A DNA stretch of 64,000 nucleotides from Austropuccinia psidii (taxonomy: Eukaryota > Basidiomycota > Pucciniomycetes > Pucciniales > Sphaerophragmiaceae). The stretch is taken from assembly GCA_023105745.1 (NCBI GenBank), contig JALGQZ010000018.1, positions 11,297,338 through 11,361,337 on the forward strand, read 5' to 3'. Numbering within the stretch: position 1 is the stretch's first letter; each line of letters begins with the position of its first letter. Position numbers and translations under genes: made by a program. The notes under the pieces are model-generated. The model made no database searches, was not told the DNA's origin, and saw only the letters and a list, made by a program, of their open reading frames with translations. Positions 35,401 through 49,199 of this stretch are shown one piece after another.

Positions 35401-37750
35401 ATGCCATTTTGGATTTAAAGAGCTTAAAGCACTAGGGCATGTTGTATCTGGTTTGTCCCTTGGAATTGATAAAAACAAAGTTGCAGCAGTATTGTTAAAA
35501 CCCATGCCTCAGAATAAGAAGGAAATTCAGTCATTCTTAGGTTTTGCAGGATATTACAGGCAACACATTAAAGACTTTGCATCCATAGCAAGACCACTTT
35601 ATAAGTTGTGTGACAAAGACACAGTATTTGAGATGACTGTTGACAGAGTCAAAGCTTTTGAGTCTCTAAGAGAAGCATTGACCACTGCTCCACTCTTACT
35701 GATGCCAGACTTTAAATTGCCTTTCAAACTGTATATTGATGCATCAGGGGATGGACTAGGTGCTGCACTTCACCAAGTTCAGATCATAAATGACAAACCT
35801 GTAGAAGGACCAATATGTTTCATATCCAGGCAAATCAAACCAACTGAAGCCAGATATGGAGCAAGTCAAATGGAATGTCTATGCCTTGTCTGGGCCTTAG
35901 AGAAATTGAACTATTTCTTAGAGGGATGTGTTTTTGAAGTAATAACAGATTGTACAGCTGTGAAATCTCTTTTGAACATGAAAACACCTAACAGACACAT
36001 GCTCAGATGGCAAATAGCCATACAAGAATACAGAGGCAATATGACTATTGTTCATAAGGATGGGAATATTCATAAGAATGCAGATGGACTAAGCAGATGG
36101 CCATTACCAAATAACATTGATAATCCTGCTTATGTGCCAGAAGAAGCTTCACCACAAATTCCAATAGAAGGAATAAGTGTTACAGACTTGAACACCACCT
36201 TCTTTGAAGAAGTCAGAAGCAGCTACACTCAAGATAAGAATTGTAGCATCTTATGCCAATTACTTAACAAAGACTGTAAAGACAACTCTCTAATACATGC
36301 CTTGGATGAAGTATGGAGAAAATCTTATAATGAAGGGAGATTTCACCTACTGGATGGTATAATTTACCACAGAACCAAGCACACATGTGTCATGACAGTT
36401 GTAGACAGGTCATTAATCAATCTTGTACTGAAAGAATGCCATGATAGTCCCTTTTCAGGACATCTTTCTGAGGACAGAACAAGAGAGAAAGTAAAGACCT
36501 GCATATGGTGGCCAATGTGGCAAAAAGATGTTGCAGAATATTGCAAAACCTGTGACAGATGCCAAAAGGCAAATAAATCCACTGGCAAAAGACTTGGAAA
36601 TATGATGAAAATCCAAGAACCAAACAGACCTTGGGAAATTGTCCATATGGATTGGGTAACTGGCCTACCACCAGGAGGTGACAGGAGCTATAATGCTTGC
36701 CTAGTAATTGTGGACAGATTCAGTAAAACTCCAATCTTTTTACCATGTCACAAAGATGATACAGCCATGGATACAGCTCTTCTGATATGGAATAGAGTAG
36801 TGTCATGGACTGGGATATTTACAAATATCATCAGTGATAGAGATCCCAAATTCACTTCAGCACTATGGACAAATCTTCACCAATTATTTGGCACTAAACT
36901 GTCTTTCTCTACAGCCTACCACCCACAAACTGATGGCCTGGCTGAAAGAATGATCCAAACCTTAGAGGACATGGTGAGAAGATTTTGTGCATATGGCCTT
37001 GAATTCAAAGATTGTGATGGATTTACCCATGATTGGTGTACTCTGTTACCAGCACTGGAATTAGCATATAAAACATCAATCCATTCCAGTACCAATCACA
37101 CTCCTGCTATTCTAGAAAAAGGATGGAACCCCAAGTTACCCCAAGATTCCTTGAGAAAAGACTTAATTGAAATACATCCCACAGCTGCTAGCTTCAAAGG
37201 AATGCTAGACAAAGCTAGAAAGCATGCAGTGAGATGCATGGAGGACTCTTTTGCATATGCTAAAGACAAATGGGATAAATCTCATGCAACTCCAGATTTC
37301 AAAGTGGGGGACCTAGTTCTTGTATCCACCACTAACTTCAATAACATCAAAGGATGTGAAAAGTTAAAAGACTCCTTTGCAGGACCTTTTGTGATTAAGG
37401 CCCTCCATGGAGAAAATGCTGTTGAAGTAGAGTTATCTGAAGAACTTAGCAATAAGCACCCTACATTTCCAGTAAGCTTGATAAAGCCATACAAATCTAG
37501 TGATGCTGAGAAATTTCCCTTGAGGAATAAGATTCCCCAAGTTATACCTCCTATTGAGACATCTGGTACTAAGAAAATAACCAAAGTTCTTAAAGAAAGG
37601 AAATTAAGAACCAAGAAAGTAAGGGAATACCTTGTTAGGTACAGTGACCCAACTTGTGAAGATGAATGGTTAGAAGAGAAAGATATACCAGAAGCCACCA
37701 AACTCCTGAGGAGATTCAGACACACTAGAAACACCAATATTACAAAGTAA
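31826..37750 (+). CDS. gag-pol: Gag-Pol polyprotein of the chromovirus, intact
   Basis: 1974 codons without interruption from ATG 31826 to TAA 37748-37750. Residues 1-220 overlap ORF1 in another frame and are low-complexity; the conserved part begins at Met 221 (32486). Then come coiled coils (about 225-420), the Gag core ([15 protein letters not shown] from 485), a CCHC knuckle [14 protein letters not shown] at 687-700, the protease with LLLDPGAF (Asp 808; Pro replaces the usual Ser/Thr of D-S/T-G), RT with YIDDI at 1156-1160, RNase H with YIDASG (Asp 1305), integrase with an HHCC region near 1538-1580 and the triad Asp1609, Asp1671, Glu1707 (D-D-35-E), a GPF module, and a chromodomain-like C-terminus (about 1918-1970, [14 protein letters not shown]). 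Expression may start at 31826 from RNA that retains the 64-nt intron, or at Met 221, whose ATG overlaps the ORF1 stop (ATGA). Confidence 0.95.
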   Translation: MPSTRSGASYNPSSSSQKGNRRDYGRGQPGTEGKGSVDDFQTTKMGHSEADNTILPSKRADTATTSLCGHIQSQPQCIQQCTPIQGVPDPCRPVEELHEFLPDSKKILGPSQHLQIAQWMASIDGEEKHDAFDTRMEEKQPSTSQTSAKNSPSGQQQQFQREKAATNSKQGQREGTSPKTLQPGLQNPKDSAGCHGKCISDGQNHDGITEEGGSQIKVPEMISDIFDSIPELYNAINDVKNHLSDKNDTICNNIKTNNLSLCQINETLMCFEKVLRTIKNSNNDNSSNNKINEQSAIIKELTDKYSKFNIDDIIETRIKQAINIIKTDNKKVLDDISNSFTEVKTYTIALKKCFDASQEEVSKLSMKLNQVTADNTRQTELWQELTHKEDMYKIEVINLIQSFQHEYRNSQRCSNSKMNDIEQLLNTLPRMSTPLNQNEGTRISNPQVLDPDNSQLKNELSTSFHNLEPSMGQALLKEVPKLKEWPHFSGEGEYDHMEFIRGIDMIKEDFELPDRLVTARFNTLFTRSAHRWYIKIRQAHGHQSWTWWKTQIINKWANDAWRFKVETAFESAKFNADKDKASPWFCQQKDRLTALYPDMSEFMIHRKILRQCGGDLEHAVKSRTTEQSSAEDIINILEEVTTRTKIGSSRVNLKTRFNTPWKDSVDKNPKENSSNIKYKSEDTVRKCHICQSTTHLANTCPKRGKINEIDIEKEPDVEKEDIIEDNSDDKSSIFSESSKDIENINATFDIMESYSHLPQLSNGQVDLSKVQDAQLMKTKPNRGKGYTAGNSCITEVVIDNKPTKLLLDPGAFCSCVGKSFLKTCVPNFEDQLLPMDGIKFNSASNPMKALGIFETNVIFPHINGNLRITVEFVVMENCSSTHFILGNDYLIMYGIDLHNNKDRYFTIGDNKRQKFAFLPFKRQITVNKVSPVNLELGKFKSEQLNEAEISLHLTYKQENELSSLLYDHRGAFATDKEPLGAIIGHEVDIILNIERPYPPLLRRPAYPASPKSREALEIHIKELLDLGVIRKVGHNEEVEITTPVIVAWHNGKSRMVGDFRAPNTYTVPDRYPIPKIQIALTQISQAVYITTMDALKGFHQNVVTPRARKYLRIIVHCGVYEYLRMPFGIKNAPSHFQRMMNEIFPEELSEGWLIIYIDDIIVCSKTWEEHMYRLSRVLTKIQSVNMKISLKKCHFGFKELKALGHVVSGLSLGIDKNKVAAVLLKPMPQNKKEIQSFLGFAGYYRQHIKDFASIARPLYKLCDKDTVFEMTVDRVKAFESLREALTTAPLLLMPDFKLPFKLYIDASGDGLGAALHQVQIINDKPVEGPICFISRQIKPTEARYGASQMECLCLVWALEKLNYFLEGCVFEVITDCTAVKSLLNMKTPNRHMLRWQIAIQEYRGNMTIVHKDGNIHKNADGLSRWPLPNNIDNPAYVPEEASPQIPIEGISVTDLNTTFFEEVRSSYTQDKNCSILCQLLNKDCKDNSLIHALDEVWRKSYNEGRFHLLDGIIYHRTKHTCVMTVVDRSLINLVLKECHDSPFSGHLSEDRTREKVKTCIWWPMWQKDVAEYCKTCDRCQKANKSTGKRLGNMMKIQEPNRPWEIVHMDWVTGLPPGGDRSYNACLVIVDRFSKTPIFLPCHKDDTAMDTALLIWNRVVSWTGIFTNIISDRDPKFTSALWTNLHQLFGTKLSFSTAYHPQTDGLAERMIQTLEDMVRRFCAYGLEFKDCDGFTHDWCTLLPALELAYKTSIHSSTNHTPAILEKGWNPKLPQDSLRKDLIEIHPTAASFKGMLDKARKHAVRCMEDSFAYAKDKWDKSHATPDFKVGDLVLVSTTNFNNIKGCEKLKDSFAGPFVIKALHGENAVEVELSEELSNKHPTFPVSLIKPYKSSDAEKFPLRNKIPQVIPPIETSGTKKITKVLKERKLRTKKVREYLVRYSDPTCEDEWLEEKDIPEATKLLRRFRHTRNTNITK

Positions 37751-37761
37751 TATTCTTTTTT

Positions 37762-37773
37762 AGGGGGAGGGAA
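37762..37773 (+). promoter_or_regulatory. Polypurine tract
   Basis: AGGGGGAGGGAA lies directly against the 3' LTR start and is the plus-strand primer for reverse transcription. Confidence 0.9.
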
Positions 37774-39609
37774 TGTGAGCCTTAGAGGTAATTTCATATA
37801 CCCAAAAGACCACAAATATAAAAAATAACATATTAATATAAATAAAATAAATTTATTTATATTATTAAAATAAAAATAAAAAATATAAATATAAAATTAT
37901 ATTAAAAATAAAAAATTAATTATAATTTAAAAATAAAATTACTTTAAATTTTGTAAATATAAAATTACATTTATACTTGAAAAATTTAAGTGAAAATGAA
38001 ATTTTAACAAAATTGTGAAAAAATAAATAAATTTGGAAAAAAGTTAAATAAAATTTATTATAACTTTTTATCCAATAAATAAACATATAAATTTTATTTC
38101 ACCATTGGATTCCTCATAAAAAATCAGGTGGGGTCACCTCTGAGTGAAATTTTTGTAACTCAACTCTAAATAAGCTTAAATTAAGTTTTTAGTATTTTCA
38201 ATACAAAAGTTGAAAATCCTCAAAACCTTAATTTAATTCACACCACATGTGGTGTTAACCATCAATTTTTGTGTTAAAATTGAGGTGTTGTGTTTAGTTT
38301 AGAAGTTATGAGGAATTGAAGTATTTTCAATTGAATCCAATTGAAATGTCAAAATGTGCGCGTGTATTACATAAGTGAACTTTGATTTACATATGAGGTG
38401 TCAATTATTACTGTATTGTACTGTACAATTGAATTGAATTACATGTGTAAATTATAAGTATAATACATGATGAGGAATTAAAGGAAAAATAAATTGGAAA
38501 GATTAAATTTGGGGGGGAAAAGGAACTCCAGCTCTAAGGGGGAGCTAGACCCCCAAAATCCTTGCTGACAGGCGTGGGATGTCAAAATTCACGCAAAAGT
38601 TCATCACTTTTGGCCTGGAATTGAGTTACAGGGTCTGTGAACTCAATTGATGATGAGGTTTTGATACCAACTGGGGTAGTTTTAGCTGTTGCCAAGAGGG
38701 TAAAACTACCCTTAAGATAAAACAATCATAGTAAAAACAGTTTTAACTGGTTTCTACGCCTCTGACACACATTCTGACGTGTTTTGAAGGTTCTAGGCCT
38801 GGTATTGCTATAGTAATGGCTGATTTAAGGGTCTAAAATGGCTAAAAATGGCTAAAAATGGCTTAAACCAGCCCTTTTTTGGTCTAAACCAGGGTTCAAT
38901 GATGCCATAATTGGCTTTTCTGTTGTCAGACTGTTTTTCACGACTGACAAGAGTAAATTTCACTTTTGGAGTAAGAGAATTGATGGTTATAAAAGAATGT
39001 CTTCTTTGCCCCACTTTTCTCTTCATGTTAGAATCTTTTCCTTTCATTAATTAGTTTAAAACTATTAAACCAATCAATCAAAGATTCCAACCACCACTTT
39101 TAAATCATTTTAATCCTTTTAACCACGTGAAAAAATCATTATAATCATTGTTTGTAACTCTTATAATCATTTTTACCCCTGAACCACCCCAAAAGTGAAT
39201 TAAAGCATCTTTCATCACTGTTAACTTTGTCACTTTGTTTCCAAATTCACTCTGGTCACTTTTGGGCGTGTTTTCTCTTTAATATTCTTTTCAAAGACTT
39301 TGTTCTTTAATTAATTGCTTGCAGTTCTTTGCTCAATTAATTCCAATTGAAATTTCTCTTGAAGAAATTTCTTTTGTAGCCTTAAAATATCTCTTGTAGA
39401 GTATTTTTTGGATAAATCTTTATTGTTGGTAAAACAATAAATTTTTATATTATTGTTTTATACTAATAAAGTTATAAACAATAAAATTGGCGTGTTTTCT
39501 CTTAAAAATAATATTTCATACTATTTTTAACTGAATTTTACCTTATACAAATTTTGAGGACAGGAAAAGTACTTGATTTCTAATCAAAGTTTCATATCCA
39601 CACCTTACA
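37774..39609 (+). repeat. 3' LTR of the young chromovirus
   Basis: Exact-length copy of 29514-31349 with five counted substitutions. Followed by target duplication CATGG. ORFs inside are shadows. Confidence 0.95.
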
Positions 39610-39614
39610 CATGG

Positions 39615-41876
39615 TAAGTTAAGTAAGAGGTTTTCATAAATAAAGTATTGAAATTATTAAAGATTATTATTAAAATTGACATTTACTTTGAAACTAATTT
39701 GAGTTTAAAGCTAGAAATATCATTTGAATATAATGTAAAATGAAAAATAGCTCTTGAACACCACCGAATATGACATATTCTAGTGCTTTTAGCTGTTAAT
39801 TAAGTATTCAATTAATTCTCTGGAAAAGAAATTATATTTTTTTTTGATTTGAAAACAAATTTCAATGTGGCTTTGAGAATCAAAATAGAAAGAAAAAATA
39901 AAACGTTACAATTCCATTATCATTATGTAGGAAATTCTCAAATTCTTTTGATATCTATGACAGATTATTTTCAAGAGAGAATTCTTTTCAGATATTATGA
40001 TTTTTTTCCCCAAGGAACCCGAAATTCTAAATTCATTCTTAGTATTATTTTTTTATTCCAAATTTACACAATAAATATGATTAAAATAATTACGAAGTAG
40101 GTCAGAAATAATTGGTTTCATAGATGAGAATTTTTGACATTATTCAATAATTCCTGAGTTCTTATATGCTTGGAAATGATTTAAAATATAAATCTGAACA
40201 CCAAGACGAGAACTTTGGAACATGGAGTACATTTATACATGAGTTTAATCTCCAAATACTTCTTCCTAAGAAAGGAGGTGATTCTGATTAAATATGATAA
40301 TAAAAATCATATCTTGATGAATTTGGAACTTAATTTCAGAATTAACTAGATTTCTACAGAATAAGATTGATTCATAATGGTTAATATTGAAGCTATGAGT
40401 AATTTTTTGATCATTCTCTTGAGGATTCTGAAAATAAGATTTGAAGGTTTTCATTAAAATTGGGAAGACTTTTTTAAAATCAGTCTAATAAGTTGTGATG
40501 TTTTTGGAGAAGGTTTCATATTTGAGCTTGAAAAGACTGATTGAATTCCCTTTTTACACTGGAATGATTGTATTTGCCCTTTGAAACTCTTTCTACATGT
40601 ATTCTTTCTGAATGGGCTTTATAAATTTCTGATGAACAGTTTACATCCCAACTTTTTGAGATATTTTTTGGGCAATTAATTCACAGGGAGTAACAATTCA
40701 GAAATCATCACAAATAAAATTGAGAGAAAAACCAAAATAATTAAGTTAATTTGGCTTAAAAAAACTAAACAAGTTTTTTAACATGTTTTATGATAAGAAA
40801 AATTCCTAATCACTCTAAAAAAAGGGGGTTCTTAGAAAAAAAATTCAATATTTCAAGTAACTGAAAAGGTGAGAAAAAATAAAACAGGAAAAAACAAGGA
40901 AGGAGATTTTTTTTATGAAATGGAGTGTCTCTTTCAAAAATAAATGATAAAAAGGCAAGAATCTCAAAGAAATTCAGATTATTAAAGAATCAAAACAAAA
41001 AGAAATAAAAAAACATCACAATTACAAACTCAATAATTTGAAATGATTCAAAAAAGATATGAAGTAGAAAAAGCCCTTAAATTTTTTCAAAAATAAATGA
41101 AAGCTTAGAAAAAAGTAAAAAATTGAAAAAATCACATAAAAAGAGAAGTCTCAAAAAAGAAATAAATTTAGGAAAAATTATTTCATATTTTGATAACTAA
41201 AAAATCAAAACAATCACAAAAAAAAATTGGTAATTTTTTTGGAAAAATTAAATCAGAAGGAAAATTTCTTTATTCATAAAAAAATAAAAATTGAAAAATA
41301 AAATAGAAAAATTTGGTGTTTTAGAATAGATGGAATTAAAAAACGACTTTTTTTAAGAAAAATAACTAAAACCAAAGAAAGAAGGAAGAAAATTTAACTA
41401 AAAAGGTGAAAGAAAAGAAAAAAAATTAAGGTAAAGAAATACTTTTTTTCTCAATAACTTGAGAAAATGAGAAAAATAAAGAGAAAATGAGAATGATTAA
41501 AAAAAGAAAAACAGGATGTGCTTGACAAAAAGAATGGATTATAAAAAATTTATTTTTTTTTCAAAACAACTAAAAATAAGAGAAAAAATTAGAGATATCA
41601 GGAAAACAAAAAAAAATACTATTTCCCACAACCCAAAAAAATGAAAAAATAAAAAGTGAATTAACTTTGTTTGTTTAGAAAAAAATACTCAAAAGAGCAG
41701 AAGGAGAATATGAACTATCAAAAATAGAAATTAAGTTATTGGTTTTTTGAATGAGATAGATCTAAAATAAAGATTTCTTATTCAATAAATAAAAAAACCT
41801 CAATTAATTCAAAATGATAAGAAAAATGGTTATTTTATGTTGCTGCTTTTGGAAAAAAATGAAATCACAATACAAA
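39615..41876. other. AT-rich intergenic stretch without recognisable gene
   Basis: Continuation of 26841-29508. A minus-strand reading at 40454-40266 (NPQENDQKITHSFNINHYES) and the plus reading 39849-40100 look weakly protein-like. The region 40700-41860 is A-rich low-complexity sequence. I can assign nothing. Confidence 0.4.
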
Positions 41877-42229
41877 GGTGTCTCAAGCTTACAAAATCCC
41901 ACATTTTAAGTTACAAATGTTTTTTTCTCAAAAGCCCAAAATTAATTTTTGGGATTCTATAAATCCCACATCAAAATGGCCATTGGATTTTAGGTACCCA
42001 AAAAATAGGCTTTTAAGTACCAAATCCCACATTTCTATTTAGAATTTTGCTTAAATTTTCTGGAATAAATAAATTGAACATTTTTTCAATACATATACCA
42101 TTTCGTCATCACATATAAGTTTCTCATTCCATTTAAAAATCAATTTTACATACCTTTTCCTTCATTAAAATAAAATTACCAGGAAAAGAACATGAAAAGA
42201 TCTCGTGTAGGACCTAATGGCACTATATC

Positions 42230-43345
42230 ATTTTCAAGAGTTTGAAGATGATACATACTAAAAAATTGGAGAAGACAACCTTTTCCTACATGCAATTTAT
42301 GAAAGAAGATATATAAGGCCCTGAAAATTCAATCCAGCACCATAAATATATACATTGAATGACTTAACAAGCATAACACCTGATAAATAAAAAGAATTAT
42401 GATGTAAAACTCACATATCTTTTGGAAGATTAGTTTGAATAATTCATGATGATCCAATATTTCACAATGCCTCCAGATTTAAGAAAAGTGATATCTCAAT
42501 TCAGTTAGGCATTGCTTTATCATAATTGAGTTAAGATGCTAATGGTGCATCATTGGAAAAGATAGGAATGTGTTTTGAGGTTAGTCAAGGGGCTATTTTA
42601 TTATATACTCACCATATCATTTGATTCTTGATAAATATCAAAAAAAGATTGATCAAGTGGCCAGTTTCCAATGAAAGACATGAATCATCACTTGTCATGA
42701 ATGAAGAAGGGACAATGAATTTGTTGTATTTATCAATTGAGGTATGATAGCCTTGTATAAGAGACCACAAAAAGATGTTGAAGCATCTTTTGATAAAAAA
42801 AGGTGTGTCATTAACAACTTTCATGAGTAGAGCTGAGCTGTATGTTGAGATATGTATTTGAAAATTATAATGGATACTAAAAGCTACTCGATCTTTTTTT
42901 CAAAATAAGAAAACAGTTTATGAACTTGAATTTTGGCTTCGCTGGTTCTTTAAATTACTCGAATGTGTCTCAGAATATGAAAATAGAAATATCTCCCCAC
43001 CATTTCTATTAAAAAAATCAATAATTTTTTTCTGATTCTGCTTATGCCAGATCTAGATATATTGTACCCACATATTAAGGGACTATCTTTCATTAAAACT
43101 AAAGCCAAAATTCTAGCCTTTGTCCTTCAAGATCAAGAATTTGAATCAAGCATGCAATAAGTATCTTTAAGTGTAGATGGTCATCCCTCAGGTAAATTGT
43201 TCATAAAATGCATAATGATAAAGAGGTGAAGAATTTTGTCTATCGAAGAGTTTACTGTGTAAATTTGCATGACTTATGTATACAAATTGCTGATAAGTGG
43301 GAAGATTTTTTTGATGATGAAGATACACCTGGGTTGTAGAATATT
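42230..43345 (+). pseudogene. Harbinger transposase remnant
   Basis: Scattered matches to the transposase at 21337-22583 in three frames: a Tyr-rich N-terminal block ending in YTLNDL, NGASLEKIGMCFEVSQGAIL (about 42540-42600) against NGAALGKIGMLFGISHGAIV, and RIEHAIGIFKCRW-like sequence near 43145 against RIEHVIGILKRRW. Many stops and frameshifts; clearly dead. Confidence 0.65.
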
Positions 43346-43669
43346 AAACAAAATGGTAATTTGGGGGGAAGGTGAAGCCTTTTAAACTACAATGGTTCAG
43401 CTTAGAATAGCTGTAGTGCTCAGAGAGATGAAAAAAAGTGGAGAATATGATATATTAGCATGTTATATAATATGGACTAGAATTTGGAGCATAATTCACA
43501 GAATTTTTAAGAAAATGATTTTTTTCCATAAGTTTTCTATTTTTCAGGTTTGAAATAGGTTAACAAATTTCAAAGATATTTTAACATAAATATGTATGAA
43601 AATCAAACTCCAATATTAATAAAAACAATTTGAAAAGTTTATTTTCCTGAATTACATGTAAACCTTGTT

Positions 43670-44780
43670 GGGCTCAACTTTCTTAGTCAAATTGGTTTTT
43701 TGAATTTCTTCAGGTGATAATTTGAGAAATTTCTTACCAACATGAAAAATCCTGTTATTAATTTGAAATCAACAACCAAATTGAGCTATGAAGTTATGGT
43801 TGATTATTTTAGCTGATGGTCTTGTAGTTTGATGTAATATTGAGGCGGATTTCCAAAGGACTTCCATAATTTCAGGTTTTTTTTGGAGAAATCTGATTCC
43901 ATTTTGATAACAGGATATTGTAGGCCATTTAAAAATGGTTGGAAAGGAGCTGGAATTGGTATGAAACCTTCTTTTTGGATAAATGAAAATATTCCATAAT
44001 TACAAGGATTGACATTGTTTTCATCAACATGAATTTTATCATGAAATCCATTTTTGGTAATGATAAAACTTGAAAAATATTTGAATTTGTTATTTGAATT
44101 CAATTTTGTTTGAGTAAAAATGAGAATATTTGCTTCATCAATTAGATAAGAACTGCTTTTAGAGGATAATTTGGAGAGAGATTGTGCTATTTACTGAACA
44201 AATTCATCAAACATTGAGATGTTATTCCATTGATTATTGTCTTATTTGATTTTCTCATAATTAGTACTGACAATATTGTATAAGTAACTTCAGATATTAC
44301 AGAGTAATATCCTTCCCTAGAGCCAAAGCCTCTCATGATTACACCAAGGAGATTTTTGTTATTACTAATATCTTGTATATATCAACTGCTATTTTATTGA
44401 GTAAAATGGTAGGATTTTTTAGTTATGAAGATATGGAGAAATTATTATTTGATAAAAATATTTGATAGCTGAGAATGGATAATTTTTCAAGAGTGTTTTA
44501 ATCAATGATGATATATGAATGTTGATGGGAATTTAATGGTGGTAGTCTCAGCCAAGAGCAATGGTTTTTTTGGTTGTAGATTGATAACAGAATGAGTAAT
44601 TGTTTTTTTGTTTAATTTGGAACAAATATTATTAAGCGAATTTATTTCTTTTGTTTCAACAGAGGGGTATTATAATGTTCAAGAAGAATTCCTATAGGAA
44701 TAAAGATAATCTTTTTCATGATAGACTAAAGTTGATTTTTTCAGGACCATGCCATAATGCGATTGATTCATATTATTAAT
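43670..44780 (-). pseudogene. TET/JBP-like oxygenase remnant
   Basis: Matches the oxygenase of the first copy: KIHVDENNVNPCNYGIFSF (HxD motif, about 44045-43990), MESDFSKK, then after a frameshift EIMEVLWKS, a second His in ILHQTTRPSAKIINH and AQFGC followed by FQIN. The HxD and downstream His motifs are both retained, while codons between them have decayed, which argues that they were under selection when the family was active. The 5' half is too decayed to outline. Confidence 0.55.
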
Positions 44781-45123
44781 TTGTTTTGAATGTTTTGTAT
44801 TGGTAGAAGATATGCCAAATTCATCATTATCTTTAAGGATTTGATGACTTACTTAAATTTGTTTTGGAAGAACCATGAAATCATCAAGCTCCTTAAAGAT
44901 TGAGAATGGAGAATGAAAGGAGTGGGGGGAGGATGTGATGATAATTCTCTGAATTTCAGAGTTGATGGGAGTGGTGAAAACATGATTCAATATTTTATCA
45001 CAAAACACGATTATAATAATCCACCCCTACGAAAAAATAAAAGAAAAAAAACAAAAAAACAAGTTATTGATTACATGGAAAGAAAGGAGAGAAGAAAGAA
45101 GTGTAAATAAAGATAAGAGGAAA

Positions 45124-45160
45124 AATCATTAGCTATAGCAGAGAAAAAGAGCTAATGATT
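45124..45160. repeat. Perfect 11-bp inverted repeat upstream of the oxygenase remnant
   Basis: AATCATTAGCT and AGCTAATGATT are separated by 15 bases. In the first transposon copy a CTAATGGCC/GGCCATTAG hairpin lies at a comparable place upstream of the oxygenase. Confidence 0.6.
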
Positions 45161-47216
45161 GTTGGCAAGCTGTGGAAAAACATAAGGTTTGAGGAGGAAA
45201 GTGTTTGAAAGTTATTGGCAATTTCTTTTATAAGGATTTGGAACTGATTGCCAATTTTTTTTGAAACAATTCTGAATTATTTTAAAAATTATTGATGATA
45301 ACTCTAAAAATGATTGGAAAGAACTTTGAAAAGGTTTTCTAAGTGAGGGACTGGATAGTGTGGTCTGGTGGGTGATTAATGGAATATTAGATATGATACA
45401 TAGGCTAAAAAGAAAGATAGAAAGAAATAAGAAGTACTTGATAAAAAAAAAGTAAAAAAAGGTAAGTATGTTTTGATGAGGTGAAAAGTTGGATTAAATA
45501 CCTTAGTAAAATAAAATACTTTTTACAAGATCTAAATGCAAGATTTCATAAATAAAGAAAAAAGGTTAGTTTAGATAGAATAGGATTAGGAAGGAGTATG
45601 AAAGAAGTATTCCTAAAAAGATAATTGAGGTTGAAGATTTAAAAGTAATAATTTAATTTCAAGGGATATGGGTTAGCTAATTGTAAATTGAAATAGATGA
45701 GAAAAAACTTAAATAGAACAGTTTTTTATGAAACCAAAAAGAAAGTATAAAGTCTTATGCAAAAAGAATTCAGTTGAATTTTTTGAAATACACAAAAAAA
45801 CAAATCATTGTTTTGATTTCAAAGATAAAGAACTTGAGCTATTTTGAAATGATTAAATAGTGAAAAATGATTGTGAATTTAGACAAGTTTACCTCATATT
45901 CATATAAATTTAAATGTTTAAGTTTTTTATTTGAATAAGATTACTCAAAAAAATATTCAAATTAGTATAATTAAGTTTTTGAAGCTGTTGATACGAAATC
46001 ACAATGATGTTATAAAATAATTATCTTTTTTAAATAAAGTTTTCTTTGAGAGTAGAATTGAATTAGAAAATATATCTTGAGAATATTTGTAGAAACTATA
46101 TTTTATTTCAAAATGGTATTTTTTGTAAAAATATTCTCAAGATAAATAATTAATTTATTTTATATATACTCAATTTTTGAAAGGAAAGAGTCCAAGAAAA
46201 AGTAGTTCTTGTTGATTTAATACAAAATTAGTTAAGAATTAAACATAAATTAAGGTATAATTGTAGAAAATAGAAACAAATACAAAAGTTTTATCTTTCT
46301 TACTTTATGGAAATTGATTTGTGTTGATTTTCTGAATGCAAAATATCAAAATACAAATAATCATTTTAATTTGCAAAAAAATGGTTTTACAGAAAAATAA
46401 ATAAATATATCATGTATCATGAAACAAGAGAAACAAATTAAATAAAAAATAATGTGTTTGGTATTTATAACATTTGAAATGAAAAATATAGCATAGGTCA
46501 AAAGAATTAACAAGGAATAAAAACTGATATAGGTTTGTATTTCTTTTTTTAAAAAAAGAATTCAACAAATAAGCATCATTTATTTAAAAAAAATATTAAA
46601 AAAACATAAAAAAAGACAAGAAAAATATCTTTTAGATTTTCCAAAAACTGATTTGAAAAATGAACACTTAAGTTTGTGAGGAATTTTTCAAAAGACTAAG
46701 TAAATGCATAATCCTCACATATTCAAGCAAAAGCATTTTAAATAAATACATAAGTTTGTGATGAAATTTAGTTGAAAAAGAAAATGAAAGATAAAATTAT
46801 TCTTGAGCTTACAAAATAATTTTAAGTAAAGAAGTTTTAACTTGTAACTTGGAAAATTATCATATGAAGAATTTGTTGTGAAATCATCTTGTATTTTACT
46901 GTTCTTGGAAATAGTTTTAGATTTATTTGCATTAAAATAAAAAGGAAATAATTCTTTTCATTGAAAGGAATACAAAATAAAACTCATCACTTCAATGAGA
47001 ATATAATAAAATCCACAAAAATTAAGGGATTTTGTATTTAAATACTACACTTTTAACTGATACCTAATTATTTAAAGATCCCCAAAAAGAAAACAAAATT
47101 TATATTTTTTTTGAAAGTACCAGGAAAAATTATTGGAAATTTAACTTAAGATGAATAAAGAAAATGACAATAAAGTCACCCAGAAACAGTCCATATTCAC
47201 ACTGTTACTTTGAAAG
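45161..47216. other. A-rich spacer of the second Harbinger-type copy
   Basis: No ORF and no clear repeat structure. It corresponds to the A-rich spacer at 24010-25060 of the first copy but is longer. Confidence 0.5.
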
Positions 47217-47221
47217 AAAAC

Positions 47222-49153
47222 TGTAAGGTTTAACTATGAAATAATGAGTAAAAATAGATAATATTTTACTTATTGTACTCTGAATGTCCTTATGAATGAA
47301 TTAAATAAGATAAAGATAATTATGATAATAGAGATTTATTGTAATTATGGAATAAAAAGAATTATATTATTAAATAAATTTAATAATATAATCTATATTA
47401 TAGAAGAATGATATAATAAATAGATATATTAATATATTTAAAAGCACTTTATTATTGTTACTAACAAGTAATAAAGGTGTGAAAGAATGTTTTTTTATTA
47501 ATAAAAACAATTGATAACAATAGTATTACTAATATTAAAGCTATATATTAATATAAGTACTATTTATATTAATTAAATAATTATTAATAGTAATAATAGA
47601 GAGAAATCATTATAATAAGAGAAAATAACCTACTTTGAACACTTAATATAATAATTTTGAAAGGCTTTATGCCAAATAATGTAAATACAAGTTATTTAAA
47701 TTGGATTTACAAATAAAAATAAAAGAAATTACAAATATTCTTGATTTTATGTGGAAATAAGATTTTTAAGAGAATTATGAAAAAACAAATGAGAAATTTG
47801 AGTAATCACATTGAGATTGATGATTATAATAAAGATTACCTTTTGGCTTTGATAATATAAAAGATTTTACCTTTTGATTTAATTGTTTTATTGTTTTGAT
47901 GCATCTGGGGGGTGGAAATAGAGTAAAAAAGAGCTCTATTTATAGTAAATACCTCCCTCCTAGAGTCCAGTAGGCTTCTAGTAGACGTTTACTGATGGTA
48001 TCCACTGGAAATGATCAGTATTTGAAGGTTTAGTGATGATTACATCATGATCAAACCATCTTATCTCATTATTACACCATTATTTAGAGGTATCACAATA
48101 CCTCTAAGTTTGATGACATCATAGGCTTGGCAGAAGCCTAAACGTTGTGGATTTTATTAGTATTCACCAGTTTTGTCACTTATATAGCCGTTAAACTTAA
48201 AATAAGATTACAATGAGTGATCATAAATGATCAATTTTAAGATTACACTTTGATCATTAATAACTTTTAAGTTATACAGGCGAAAGCTCTTCAGAGAGTA
48301 AATTCTGATAACCTGGAATGTCCTCATCAAACTGCCAAAATAACTTCATTAAATAATCAAAACTCTATTTTTGATGATTTTTCTTGTATCTCATCTTTTC
48401 TGTTGAAATTCAATATTTTAAACTTCAAAACTTGATTTCAGGGGGTTTTACCTTGAATATTATGATAAAAAATACATCATTCTTCACTTAGTAACTAGTA
48501 GAATCTGAATATCCACTTTGGGTTAAGTTTAGACTACTTTCACAACAAAGTGGTCAACAGCTCTAGTAATTTTGTTCAATAAGCCCTTAAAATTTATAAA
48601 CTTGTTTATAAGATGTCAAATAAGGTTCATATATGTGTTCTTAAAGTAATTATGTGGTGTCTTCATCTTTGGTTTCACTATCTATCATGTATATTTCAAG
48701 AGATATTAGCTAAAACCCATGAATGTATGCACTGACCAAAAAAGTGCATATATTCAGCTTAATTCCTTAAGTATTGACTTTAGAGAGCTTACATAAAACT
48801 GTTTAATGTGTATTTTTTCATAGGGATTCCAATGGTGCAATTCATTTTACATGATGTTTCATTGGTTTCTGAGTCAAATAATATTTTATATCTTTTTTAG
48901 GGTATTATTACTTATTATTCAGTAATTATTGACTGTACAGATATGCCATAAAAATAATATATGTGTATTTTGCCATGAGGAATCTAATGGTGTGATTTGT
49001 TTACATGCTTACTCATTAGAATCTGAGTTAATTCAAGGTTTATACCTATTTATGGGATTTTCATTGGTTTTAAGATAATTATTAAGAGTATAATTATTAT
49101 AAAGTTTTTCTTGTGACCTTTTTGTATATGTGGTAATATCTCAAAGGCCCACA
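47222..49153 (-). repeat. Solo LTR, minus orientation
   Basis: On plus it starts TGTAAGGTTTAAC and ends GGCCCACA, the complement of a TGTGGGCC-type LTR start. Flanks AAAAC (47217-47221) and AAAGC (49154-49158) look like a 5-bp target duplication with one later change. It matches 1-1491 over its length, and its start in LTR orientation (CCTTTGAGATATTACCACAT) matches the LTR entering at 63765 (CCTTTGAGATATGACCACAT). No internal region remains, so it arose by recombination between two LTRs. Confidence 0.75.
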
Positions 49154-49199
49154 AAAGCTCTGACTTATTGATGAAAGAAGAAATTATTTCCATTTAAAA

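Larger units (their letters stand above)
29514..39609 (+). mobile_element. Complete young Ty3/Gypsy chromovirus
   Basis: A 10096-bp element with TG...CA LTRs of exactly 1836 bp each (29514-31349 and 37774-39609) and a perfect target duplication CATGG (29509-29513, 39610-39614). I counted five substitutions and no indels between the LTRs (positions 30701, 30785, 30804, 31032 and 31095 against their partners 8260 bp further), about 0.3 percent. It carries a PBS, a polypurine tract, a 1974-codon uninterrupted Gag-Pol frame with all catalytic residues of RT, RNase H and integrase, and a spliced ORF1 overlapping it. It is the most likely mobile element in the window and possible source of the solo LTR at 59668-61495. 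Confidence 0.97.

Noticed and set aside
37282..37815. 177-codon minus-strand ORF
   Set aside because: Antisense shadow of the integrase/chromodomain end running into the LTR.
42609..42824. 71-codon minus-strand ORF
   Set aside because: Antisense to the decayed Harbinger transposase.
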